Notes under the pieces: model-generated
Told to the model about the DNA's origin: nothing
Seen by the model: only the letters and a program-made list of their open reading frames with translations
The model's database searches: none
NCBI GenBank assembly: GCA_029339195.1
Contig: JAPTJF010000015.1
Coordinates: forward strand, 62,001-126,000
Reading direction: 5' to 3'
DNA length: 64,000 bases
Source: Micractinium sp. NFX-FRZ
Taxonomy: Eukaryota > Chlorophyta > Trebouxiophyceae > Chlorellales > Chlorellaceae
Translations under genes and position numbers: made by a program
Shown here: positions 1-11,477 of the stretch, in pieces
Numbering within the stretch: the stretch's first letter is position 1
How the letters are laid out: each line of letters begins with the position of its first letter

Positions 1-243
1 CTGTACTGCGGAGCAGCCCATGCCGACAGGCTTGGTGTCATGGCACTCAACGTTCCATGCCTCAGAAGTCCTGGCCCTGCACACAGAGGGGCACACAGCG
101 CATGTTTTGAGGGGAACACATAAGTGTGGAACCAGCGGTGACGTGCCGGCGGAGTGCTGGCACGTTCTCCGCAGCCTGCGCAGCCCAGTGCGGTGCATTG
201 CGCGCCCTGCACCCAGCAGCCTTGCGTGCCACCCAAGTGCGCT

Positions 244-3200
244 TCAGCCACGCCTGCCCACCTCGTCGAACCGGCACACGCAGTCGTAGACATCCCCCTT
301 GAACAGGCTCTGGGCCAGGTGCTTGTTCTTGATCATGGCAAGCTTGAGGGTGTCGCACTGCAGGCGGCAAAAGTAGTTTGTGTGCACCGCGCGCCCCATG
401 CCCTCAATCACAACTGCAGGGTGCATGGGCGGGTGGGGCGGCAGGGAAGGGGAGTTGCAGCGAGTGCGGGTGTTTGGAGGCGCCAAAGAAGCGGTAAGCG
501 GGCGGGGCGCATGAAGGTGCAAGGGGCGGTTGAGCAGCCGCACAGGCCCGACTGGGCAGCCACTGGCAGGCGGCGGCGAGGCCACGGGGTGCCTGGCAGC
601 AGCCCCTGGCATCCCCCAGGGCACCAGCGCAGCCTGAAAGCCAAATGCCATGCCCAGCCCACACAGAAGCCCCATGCTAGGGCTAGAAGGCCCAGCCGGC
701 AGCATAAAACACATGCAGAGCGCCAGGCCCCACCCTGCCTCATGCCCGTCCCAACCTAGCCCACCCTTGTGACCCACCCACACTCACCCAGGTCTGTTCC
801 CACCGCTGCATCCGCCACCTCGCTGCTCACTCTTCGCAGGTCCAGGCAGGGGCTGCCGCTGCCGCTGGCCGCAATGAAGAGGCTGCAGGCAGGGCGGGAG
901 GGAGGGGGTGGGGTGGTTCCACATGGATCCTAGGAACAATACGCATCGTGCTGTGTCTGTGCCAAAGTGACCGAGGGAAGGTGCGCTTGCTGGGGCTGCG
1001 ACAGCCCAGCCCGGCACAGACTGGCGCACAGCACAGCACAGCACAGCACAGCGCTGCCCAAACAGTTGCGCACCGGGGGTCGCGCCAGGGCGAGGGGTAG
1101 CTCTCCCCAAACATGCCCTTCTGCCGGCGGTTGACCGAGGGCGAGCGCCGCCGCTGGCCGCCCAGCTGGCGCTGCTGGCTCGTGGTCCTGCCGCCGTCGC
1201 GTGAAGACCTGCTGCCGTCGCTGCCAGAACTGCCGCTGTGGTGCAGCTCCTCCTGCTGGCTGCTGCCTGCAGAGCGCGCTGCCCCCGCTGCGCCTGCTGA
1301 GGAAGCGGCTGCTTCAGCTGCCGCGGGCGGCGCCTGCCCGCCACGCTCATCCAGGGATGCGGTCTCCAGCGCAGCAAGCGTCCCCTCATATGCCGCTGAG
1401 ATGCCCCCGCTGCCCTCCCGGTCGGCAACCGCGGGCGGCTGCACAGACTGCTGCGCATGCGCGTGCAGGTCTGGGTGCAGCAGCTGCTGCGCCACCGGCG
1501 GCGGCAGCGGCAGCGGCAGGCGCCGCTGCGGCGAGCTGGCCGCTGAGCCGCCGCTGCCAATGCCATAGGGTGGTGAGGGTGGGGCTAGCGCCTCAGAGAG
1601 CGGGGACCCATTGGGCAGGGGAGCGCCCAGGAGCGTGGTGCCGCTAATGGGGATGCCGCGGCGGGGGGCTGGTGAGAATGCAAAGCCTGCAGCAAAGCGG
1701 CAAGGGAGCGGCAGGGGGCGCGCGTCTGAGTGGGGTGGAGAGAGCGAGGTTGATGGCGCAGCATGCCACTCAAATGCTGGGCAGGTTGCTGGCGCAGGCA
1801 GCTGGCTGCTGGCTGCTTGCCTGCCGCGCTGCGTGTGGCCGGCAGCTCCTCGCTCTGGTGGCCGCCAACTGCAGCATAGTGGGAGCATGGAGCATGGATA
1901 GGGCAACACAGTGACAGTCGGAATGCTGGGGAGCAACAGGGGAAGGCCGACGCACTAATAACCACAGCCAGGGCACTGCATGCAAGCAGCCTGCTTGCTG
2001 CCTCGCTGCAAATGCCCCCCGCGCTTCTGTCAATGCACCGTCAAACAAGGCTTCGGGCAGCTCGGCACTGCTCATGGCACCGCTCACACATGGGCATCAT
2101 GTCTGGGCTGGGCGTGCGCCGCAGGCTGGCATGACCTGCAGAGAGCCAGGCACCCATGAAAGCAGCAGAGAAGCATTGATGATTGCGAGCAGGTGCCGGG
2201 ACGCTTGCCAGGGCAACCTGCACACCTGTGAAATATGGCTTGAGCCAGTGTGCTTGTTGCAGGCTCGTGTTAATACACTACGAGCAAGTCAATCAATCAA
2301 TCAATCAACCAAATCAATTACATTTTAAGTCCACGGGAAGCCAGCAACGGTCTCATGAGACAGTGCACGTGTGCTTGCCTGGGACAGGTGGGATGCGCCC
2401 GTGGTTGGCCGCCTCTGCCGTCACCGCCGCATCGCGAGCCGCCCGGATGATGGGGCACGCCTCCGCTGCCTTGGCCACCACCTGTTGGAGGCACAGCATG
2501 GGAGCGGGGCAAGCGTACTGGTCAGCTGGGTCCCCACTGGGCTCTCACCACGAGATCATGGTCCGCCTGCACTGTATCAAAAACGAAACATGCTGACTGC
2601 TGGAAAACGCTCGTGCCCCGCTGCCCTGGCTGCCTTCAGGTCCATCCCTGGCTGTTGTGGTGGCACACAGGGCCTGCTGAGCATGCTGTGTGCGCGCTGT
2701 GGTGTCAGTGCTTACGCTGCGCAGCTCCGAGGCGGTGATGTCGTTGATGGCGGGCAGCGAGTTGGCCACCAGCACGACCTGCATGACACACCATGCCACG
2801 TCAGCACAGCAGCCAGGCGCCCCCTAGCACCTTGCCAGCCACCCCCAGCGCGAGCGGCAGCTGACCCAGAAGCCACTGCCCACTACGTCCCCACGCCTCC
2901 CTGCCGTCCGCCCTGCCCTGCTTGCCCCAGCGCCCCACCGCCCGCCCCGTCACCACCACCAGCTGGGCCCCACCCACCTCTGCTCCCATGCGCAGCAGCT
3001 CCCGTGCAAACGGAATCATGCCCAGCACGACGTCCGCCCCCGCATTGTCAACAAACATCACCACGCGCTGGTAGGGGCTGACCACCGTGCCTGTGAGGTG
3101 GGGCGGGGTAGGGTGCATGGATGGGCAGGGTGGGGAACACAGAGAGTGCAGGCGCGCGACAACAGGGTGGGGCAGGCCCCTTTGAGGTGGCAAAGGGCAA

Positions 3201-6200
3201 GCAGGGGTCTACCAACCATGCCTCGTCAACCTCTCAGGATAATGGTTCGTCCTGAAGTTGAATCCCCTTGGGGATGTGAAAAGCTGTAACGACTAGACTA
3301 GGGCAAGCAGGGGTCTACCAAGCATGCTGCAGCACGCAGTAGCGTGAAGCGGTGTGAGTGGCACAGGCAGGCGGCGTGCTCACCCTCGCCGTCCTCGTTC
3401 AGCTTGCTCTTGCTGAACCAGCACTGCAGGGGAGGGGAGGAGAGAGGGCAGGGTGCTGACGTTCAAGCCGCACCAGTCCCCCTCTCAAGCTCAGTATCCA
3501 CGGTGCACAAGCCAGTGTGCATGGAGACAACAGAAGCATGCGAATACAGTTGCTCTCCAAGCCGGGCGTGCCTCTGCAAACGCGTCAAAGTCGTCCACCC
3601 GCCACGGCCGCCGGCTGAGCTTCGTGCGCGCCTGCACGCATCAACATGGGCAACACACTCTGTCATTCACAATTGCACTATATGTGTTCGTCACGGTAAC
3701 GCAATTGAAGCTAGACTGCACCTGGCGAGACGCGGCAAATTTCAGATCAGAACATACCAAACTGGAATGACCAGGCCAGGCTGCCCCCCCACCTCTCGAT
3801 ACATCTCCAGGATTGTTGCGCTCTGGTACAGATCCACGCAGGCCTTGGCGCCCCAGTCGAAAATGTTGGCGGCCAGCGTGCCCTGCAGGCAGGCAGGGGC
3901 AGTGGGGCCAGCACCAGCAAGGGTCAGCACAGCTGGCCTACGGAGGGTGCTGCTGCAAAGCAGGGGTGGTGGCCGCGGCAGCAGAGGTACAGCGGGTGCA
4001 GCGGCGACGCCAGCGGCAGCTGGCTTGCCTGCACCAGCGCCAGAACGTGCTGAGGACAGCAGGCAGGGGGCACAGCACAAAGCAATACCCGCCAGCCCTG
4101 CTTGCCTGCACCAGCGCCAACAGGCGCTGAGGTGGCGTCATTCTGTCCAGCTCCGTCAGCAGGTCTGGCAGCACCTCCAGGGCAGCGCTGTTCTCACGCT
4201 CCTTGTCCTTCCTGCAACTCAACAAGGGGCCGTGCCCACGAGCGCGCTAAGCTGGGGGGTTACAACGTAGGGGCACAGGCAGGGGCCCCTACAAAGGGCC
4301 GCGCCAAGGCCACATGACCTGACAAGCATATGCAGCAGAGGTACGGCCCAGTCTCCCTTGCTGACGCCACGAGCAAGGAATGTCATGCAAGCAGCGGACT
4401 CGCCTGAACACGTCTGCAAACAACTCTCTCAACAAAAAGGCAGCAAACAAGAACAGCAAGCACGGACTCGCCTGTACACGTCTGCAAACCCAAACTCCCT
4501 CAGGCACTCCTCCCGCAGCTCAAAGAGGTCCGCCAGCCCCAGCTGCCCATACGCCCCAGGCTTGCTCCTGCACCGCAGACAGGCAGCGGGGCAGGGCAGA
4601 GGAGGTAAAGGACGGTAGCTGAGAGGGCAGCGCAGCTGAGCCGTGGTGCAAAAGGTGTGGGGTTGCTGTTGCCCACGCATGACCCTGGGCAGGGCACGAG
4701 CATCTGCCCATGCAAAGAAGGATCCACACGCTGCACACGCTAGTACAGTCGTCCCAGGCGTGCCTGAGGCGGGTGAGGTGGAGGTCGAGGGCGCGGCCGC
4801 AGGCGGCTGCCCGCCGCTGCGCCTCTGCCGTGTCCCCCTCGCTCGCCGCCGCCTTCTCCACCACCTGCGGTATCTGGTCCTGCATAAATAGAGGGAAGGA
4901 GAGAGGCAGCAGGGAGCACAGGCGGGGCGCAGGCGGTCAGATGCGCAGGACCGTACATCAGCAGGCAGACAGGCAGGCAAGCAGGCAGGCAGGCAGCCAG
5001 GCCTACTGGTAGCACAACCAAGGCGCGCGGGAACACAAATCCAGGAGCATGCCAGCAGGCAGGTCGGCTGGCCTGCCGTGCCTGCAGGATGCCAATCCAG
5101 TAGTCCATCTCCGCTGCGTCGTTGTTGATGTCAATGGTGGAGGGGTTGTACTGCAGGGGCAGGCAGGGGGGATAGAGGAGGCATGGTGAATGGGTGGTAA
5201 GAGAAGGCAGAGAGGGAGCAAAACAAGGCAATCGGTTTCCCATCCCGCAGGAGTGCTCAGCGTCCCGCAAGAATGGTTGGCGCTCCAACCCAGCCACCTC
5301 CGCAGCCTTCCACACCTTCCCCCCACCCCTCGGTGCCCGCCCACCTCCACGGCATCAATGAGCAGCGGGAAGGGCTCGCTGCTGGGCGTGAAGTGCAGCA
5401 CGCCGACGTGGAAGTTGATGCGCTGCTGCTGCTGCTGCTGCCGGCTGACCACCGCGGCGGCCGCAGCGGCTGCCAGCGCGTCCGACACATCGGCCGACGT
5501 CGTGGCACCCCGCCCACGCTGCTTCTGCTGCTCCAGCGCGCTGCAGGCGGTGGGCAGGCGAAGGGGGGCAAGCAAAGGAAAAGAGGTCACCAGTCACTTT
5601 ACTTGCTGACCACCATGCTTCCAATAACTGTCTGCCATGCTACCGCCCGTCCACATGCTCTTCGCACCCATCGAGTCCTCTGCCTGCTCCCACCCCCTCC
5701 CCAAGGCGCCCAACGTCACACACCCACCCGCCCCATCCCCCGACAAGCATCCAGCCACAAACATCCAACAAGGCGCTCACCGCTCGTGCTCCGCCTTGGC
5801 TGCCTCGGTGGCCTGCCGCCCCACAGCCACAAACTTCTCCACCCAGCTGATCTTGTCGGGCAGGCCTGCAGGGGGCGGATGCTGGGGGGAGGTGGGCAGG
5901 TGGGCAGGTGGGCAGGTGTGTGTGTGTGTGTGACCTGAGTGCAGGGCAGCTGCTGGGATGTGTGCAGCACCCAGCTTCTTCCAAAGCACTCCCCTCTCCT
6001 TAAGCCCTGCAAGGCAGGCAGGCCGGCCCTGGGGCGGCTCGTGCCGAGGCAGCACAGCGGCCAGCCCGCGGCGCCGTCGCACCGGTGATGGCGGGGCCGT
6101 GCACCTCGCCGCCCATGACGGGTGCCCCCATGCTGAACCGCTCCACAAAGCGGGAGCGGACCTGAAGAGGGAGACGGGGAGGCAGGGAGGGCAGGGGGCG

Positions 6201-9200
6201 TGGCGGGGTGGGTCAGGGCGAGGAGGGCTTGAGGCAGAGCCCACGGCATAACCGCGTGGTGCTGGTTGGGCGGATGGGGACGGGCAGGTGGATCATCGGC
6301 ATGCCTGAAGTCCGATGTGCAGAGATCGGCCTGGCAGCCGGCTGCGCCTGACAACTAACAGGCACCTACCTTGCGCGGGTCCCTGGCCCCCGGCTGCAGC
6401 GCCTGAACCTTCATGAAGGCACCCACTGCACAGGACAGAAGGCGACGCATGCGTGTTTGGGGAAGGGGGGGCTTTGACAGGTCAGCATGGGGCGCGACGC
6501 AAAGCGGCACGAGGGGGGAACACAGCGCGGACAAATGGCGTAAGCGTGCTGCATGAGGTGGGGGTCCCGGGGCCCTGCCCCCCGCACCTGCCCCCAGGAA
6601 CCCCTCGTGCCGCAGGAACATCGCCGCCATCTCGCCCTGCACGCACATGGCCGGTTGGTGGGGCCAAAGAGCAGTTAGAGGATGCAGCATGTTGCATGGG
6701 AGCAGAGGCCTGCGGAGCGCAGGGCAGCACGCCAGAGAAACCAGGCACAAGAAATCCGCACCCTGCCGCCGCCGCTGCTGCCGTGGCGGCACGGCGCTGC
6801 AGGAGCAGCAGAGAGAGGCAGCTGCAGTGCTCAGCCGCAGAAAGCACGCTTCTCACTCTACTTGCCACACCCCTACCTTCATCAGCCGCCTGCGCTCCTG
6901 CCCTCCCACCACGTCTGCCAACCTCTGCCTGCACCCCCCAACCCCACTCCCTGCCCCCACCTTGCTCCAGAAGCGGATGGCAAAGCTGATGGTCTCCATG
7001 GTGTAGGGGTGGCCCCGGATGAAGAAGCCGCCAAAGAAGATGCGGCTCAGGTTGTACCTATGAAGACAGGGTGAGGGGAGGGAGGGAGGGCAGAGGCGGG
7101 GCGAGGACGAGACACACACTTCGACGGGGGGTGATGGGGAGGCATGCCATCGATCAAAGGGGGAGCGGATGGAGCGTCGGGAGGCAGGGTGAACACACCA
7201 GCACGGCGTGGCACCAATGCAGCAGCATCCAGTCCACCATCTAGCTCAGTAGCTAGAGTTCCAGCCCCAGCGGCGGCCCCGGGACGCACCGCTTGGCGTT
7301 CAGGTATGCCAGCTGCCCAATGTTGTAGCTGATCATGCGGCACAACGACTGCACCACGTCGGCAGGGTTGTACTGCTCCAGGGACTGCAGTACAGCACAG
7401 CGCCGGCCATCACACCAGGTAAGGGGGTCAGCATTACTTTTGTTCATGAATGGAAGGTCAACACCCTGTGGGTGCGGTGGCTGCAGCGCATCCACCAGGG
7501 GGGGCCAAGCAGGTGAGGGAAGCACATCCCTGCCTGGCAGGCACCACCCCGCCTGCAGCTCAGGCGCCAGCTGGGCACCCCTGTTTCTTGCCTGCTCCTG
7601 GTTGATGACCTTGCCAAAACTGCTGGCAATGGTGTTGGCTGCAGGGGGCGGGGGCGGGGGGAACACGTGCGCCGTGGGTCGCAGTGTTCCAAAGGGAGAC
7701 AGCAACACGGCCAGCGGCGCCGAAATAGGCTGCACCTGGGTGTTCCCACGCGTGGGCTTGTGCTGCCCACCACCACACCGTGTGCCATTCCGCCGCCTGC
7801 TGCCGTGCCCAAGGTTCCAGACCGCCAGCCACCCCGGCCCAACCTCTGGCTCCTGCCATGTTGCAGCACTGCTGCCCTGCCCCTACGTACCTGAGAGGCC
7901 GATGCCGGTGTAGTCCCGCCCCCCATAGATGTCCCCCACCAGCATGTCCACCTGGCACACACACAAGCGGGGAGGGAAGCAGGGCGTGAGCACCCAGCGT
8001 CTGGGGCTGAAGCGTCAACGGCAGGTGGGGCAGGCGGGGGCAAGCTGGTAACCATTGCTGCAACCTGGCAAGCAGGCATGGCGGGGCCCTCACGCTGCGC
8101 CTGCCTCCCTGCTGAGTGTGAAACTGTCCATCCCTGCCCACACCCCCGCATGTCCTCACATTGCTGTTGTCCCCCTGGCTGCTGAGTGTGAGGATGTCGT
8201 CAAAATTGTCCATCCCTGTCAGCAGCTTGCACAGCCCCCAGAACGTGCCGCCGCCAATGTTGGTGCCTGCGTGCCGGGGGCAGCACCGCAGGGCAGCCGG
8301 CAGCAGGGACGTCGCGGGTCAGCGTGGCAGCCTCAAGCAACCATTAGACGGCTGCATGGTGCACGGCACGGCACGACAGGCAAGTGCAGGCAGTCAGCCC
8401 CGGGCATGCGCCCCAAAACTGCCATAACAAATGTGCATATCCTGACCACCTGCCCACCTGAGACGCGCGTGAACTTGTTCTCCCCATCCACCCGCACCAT
8501 GCTGACGCCGCTGCCAATGTTGACCAGCAGGTAGGGGTAGTGCTCTGCAGGGGCAGGCAGGTTGTGCGTCAGTCAATCGACTTGTAACCCATGAAAGCAT
8601 GGGCGCGGAACAAAGCTGCCTGATCTGCCGGCAACATGGCAGTCCCAGCAGTTGGGTGCACCCAGCAGCTCGGCAGGCGGAGCAGGCAATGCATCCCCAG
8701 AGCACTCTCACCCCCACCTCCAGCGCGGGCAGGTCAACACAACTCTTCAGGTCCAACACAACTCTTCTGTGCAGCAGCCAGTGCCCTGGGCAGCTTCAAA
8801 GGCCACGGGCTCAGGCTCCCCAGCAGCACTCACAGCCCCGCTGACTTCCTATCCAGCCGCCCCACCCCCTCGCACCTCCCGTGGGCAGGTCCACAAACTT
8901 CATCTGCCCGTTCTCGTACTGGAACGCCTCGTGCCGCACTGCACTCGGAGGGGCCAGTGGGCAGTGGGCAGGGTGCAAGGGTCAGGGTCTGCCCAACTGC
9001 TGCCAAAGGCTTGATGGCGCACCAACATGGCGGAGGATCGTGGCAACCGTGAGGAGCGGTGCAAGGTGCTGAGTGAGAGGGCAGGCTGTGAAGACCTGTG
9101 GGCGGGCAGGCGAGCAAGCAGCTGTGTGGCACCCGCGCCACACACCCACCTCCCACCTCTGGCCCGCCAGGGGCTCACCAGCGTTCAGCAGGAAGTTGCA

Positions 9201-11109
9201 GCCCTCCACCATGCATGCCATCTCATCCTCGGACTCAATGATCAGGCCCAGACGCTCTTTGAACAGCTGCAGTCAGGGCAGAGGGGAAGGGGCACAGGGG
9301 CGGGCAAATTGATCACGCCCAGGCACGGTTGCAACAGCAACACCTGGGCACAGAAGCGGGCACGTGGGAAATCACAGACAGGTGTTCTGTGAAGGGTGGG
9401 CACGAAGGCACACGGCACCAAAGTGCACACAGCACAAGAATGCACACGGAACAGGGAAGGTGCAACTGCTCAGAACGGACGCTGCAGCGGCCCCTCGAGC
9501 GGGACACGCTGCAACGCAGCGCAGCACACAAGTAACAGGTATGTGCATCTTGGGGGCGGGCGGGGGGGGGCCACATACCTCTGCATACTTGTACGCGCCG
9601 CCGCCGGTGGCCTTCACCCGCATCTTCTCGCCGCTGCCGTCCACGCTGCGGTGCAAGCCTGCGAGGTGCACGACAGGGGTACGGGCATGGGCCGACAAGC
9701 CGGGTTGGCTTCAAGTCCGCCTGCAACCCCGGTGCTGGGGTCCTCCCGCAATGACACCAGCTTTGGAATCCCTAGACCTGCTTGCCCCAAGCAGCAGCGG
9801 CAGCAAGCAGCTCCTCACACTGCACTGCACTGCACGACACTACACGCAGAGAGCGGCCCGCCCCACGGAATTCGCCCGCTGCCCTCCAGCCGGCCCTTCC
9901 GCCCACCTTTGGCCTCGATGAAAGCCACGCACTCCTCCACCTTTTGCGTCTCAAACTTCACAAAGTGCAGCTTGCCTGCGGAGTACATTGGGAAGAGAAC
10001 CAGTGAGCGGCATGGAGCTTGGACAGGAGACAGGTGCTGGGCTGGCAGCCAGGAGACAGAGCAGTGCACGTGCTCGCAAGGCGCAGCCGGCCGGCAGCTG
10101 CCAGCTGTGCCTATCCCAAACATCTGCCGTGGGGCCGGCGGGTGAGCGCACCTCCACGGTGCACGCGCCGTGCCGCGGTGCCGTTGCTTCCCTCTGCTGC
10201 CGCCGCTGCGTCCGAGTGGTGCCCCACGTGTTCGTCCATTCGGAAGTAGATGAGCTTGATGAGGGAGCCACCTGTGAGGTGTACATGCAAGGGTGGGTAG
10301 GTGCACGGTCCCAGGAAGCGAGGCAGGGCTCACGGGCCGTCACATGTGGCAGCAATGAACACTACACCTCCTCTGCCTTCCCGGCCGGCCACCTGCCGGT
10401 GGGGCTGTGGGAGGGCCACACCCTAGGGGCAGAGCAAGGGTTGAGTGGGAGTCAGTCAACAACAAGCGTACCTATGTCGAGCGCTATGTGCGACACGTAG
10501 TCGCTCTGGTGAGGCAGCACGATGCAGGGAGCGTCCTTGCCCCTGCCGCTGCTGCCTGCAGAGGGGAGGATTGCAGGGTGTTGCACAACGTAGGTGGTTT
10601 GCAGCCAAGAAATTCTGCCCACACACATGGTGTGGCGGCAACGCAGCGAGGCGGCGGAAGCTGGCGGGGCGCCGGTGCTGTCCATCCGCCTTCTGCGCTC
10701 CTAGCCTGGCCTGCTTGCAGCCGCCTTGATAGCAAGTTTCGAAAACCACCTTCAGCAGCTCAAGTGGGCACCTGCACCGCTGCTGCGAGCTCATACAAGC
10801 GTGCAACCAAGCGAGATGGGAGGGGGGCGCACCTCCGTCGACGGGCCCGCTGATGGCAGCATCTGTCAAGTCCAGGGTGGAGGCGCTGGGCTGGTGCGCA
10901 CTGTAGGGTGCTCCTGCATCCGCATCATCCATTAGGGCCTCCTCCTCCTCCTCTAAAGGCGTGCTGAATGGCGAAGGCGGAGCCGCAGCACCCGCAGCTG
11001 CCGCCGCCGCCACTCCGGCAGCGGGCGGGCGCGCCGCCGCCACTGCTGCTCCGTCGGCCTGGACGGCTGTGCTTGAGGCAGGGCCATCTTCGACTGCCCC
11101 AGATTCCAT
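244..11109 (-). CDS. PANK2: Pantothenate kinase 2 with C-terminal DUF89 phosphatase domain (about 30 exons)
   Basis: Plant-type bifunctional pantothenate kinase: an N-terminal type II (Fumble) kinase phosphorylates pantothenate, the first step of CoA synthesis, and a C-terminal DUF89 domain is a metal-dependent damage-control phosphatase. Start is the ATG at 11109, after which an Ala-rich leader (10833-11109) precedes the kinase. Kinase signatures in successive exons: ALDIG joined to [10 protein letters not shown] (near 10473/10270), [12 protein letters not shown] (9600), [17 protein letters not shown] (9230), [13 protein letters not shown] (8500), [18 protein letters not shown] (8250), [12 protein letters not shown] (7310). 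The DUF89 part includes [14 protein letters not shown] (5120), [20 protein letters not shown] (3030), [15 protein letters not shown] (2740), [13 protein letters not shown] (850) and [12 protein letters not shown] (400). Stop is at 244-246. The last four exons are about 2379-2481, 1074-1686, 788-882 and 244-417. Exon 1074-1686 inserts about 200 Ser/Ala/Gly/Pro-rich residues inside DUF89. At least three introns seem to start with GC (after 4472, about 3590 and 2379). Confidence 0.9.
3195..3326. repeat. Direct repeat pair inside a PANK2 intron
   Basis: A 26-base unit at 3195-3220 recurs at 3301-3326 with one mismatch, 106 bp apart, just upstream (plus-strand sense) of a PANK2 exon. Between the copies lies a less GC-rich stretch carrying a perfect 14-base palindrome (ATCCCC TT GGGGAT, 3262-3275). 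This may be a tandem duplication or a small insertion flanked by repeats. No coding potential is seen. Confidence 0.6.
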
Positions 11110-11477
11110 GGCGGGCGGCCCCGCCCGCCTGCTGCTTGTGCCGCTGCCCAGCCTGACTTCACCCAAAGCTTGCGAGCCGCCAAGGCGTCACGGGTGTCCT
11201 TGGTTGACGCCAATCTGCTAGAGAAGCTTATCGATGAGCTCACGAGGCACTGGGGTGGCGTCAGACGATAGAGCTCGCATTGCCGAGCTGGCGATGGGAG
11301 TGACCTTGTTGGACCTTCCAGCGTGAAAGCGCTCGCGCCAGGACGTTCACTGTGGTCGCGTGCTCTTCCGAAAGCTTTCGCTCCGCCTTTCGGCACTCTC
11401 AGCTTGGGGCTGGACACGTGAAACAGCGCCCAGCACAGCGGCGCGGTGTCTCGAGCAGACAAGACTAGCGGGGCGCC
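11110..11477. promoter_or_regulatory. Divergent upstream region, PANK2 / PEX13
   Basis: These 368 bp separate the two start codons and must hold both 5' UTRs and core promoters. No TATA box or other defined motif was recognised. The role is inferred from gene orientation only. Confidence 0.4.

Noticed and set aside
1020..1055. GCACAGCACAGCACAGCACAG runs (also near 31580, 32340, 53640, 60560) as a regulatory or CRISPR-like repeat
   Set aside because: Short pentanucleotide microsatellites in introns with no spacers; typical simple repeats of GC-rich algal introns.
4940..5010. GCAGGCAGGCAGG tracts here and at 41220, 60090, 60510
   Set aside because: Simple tetranucleotide slippage next to splice acceptors or within introns; no coding or structural signal.
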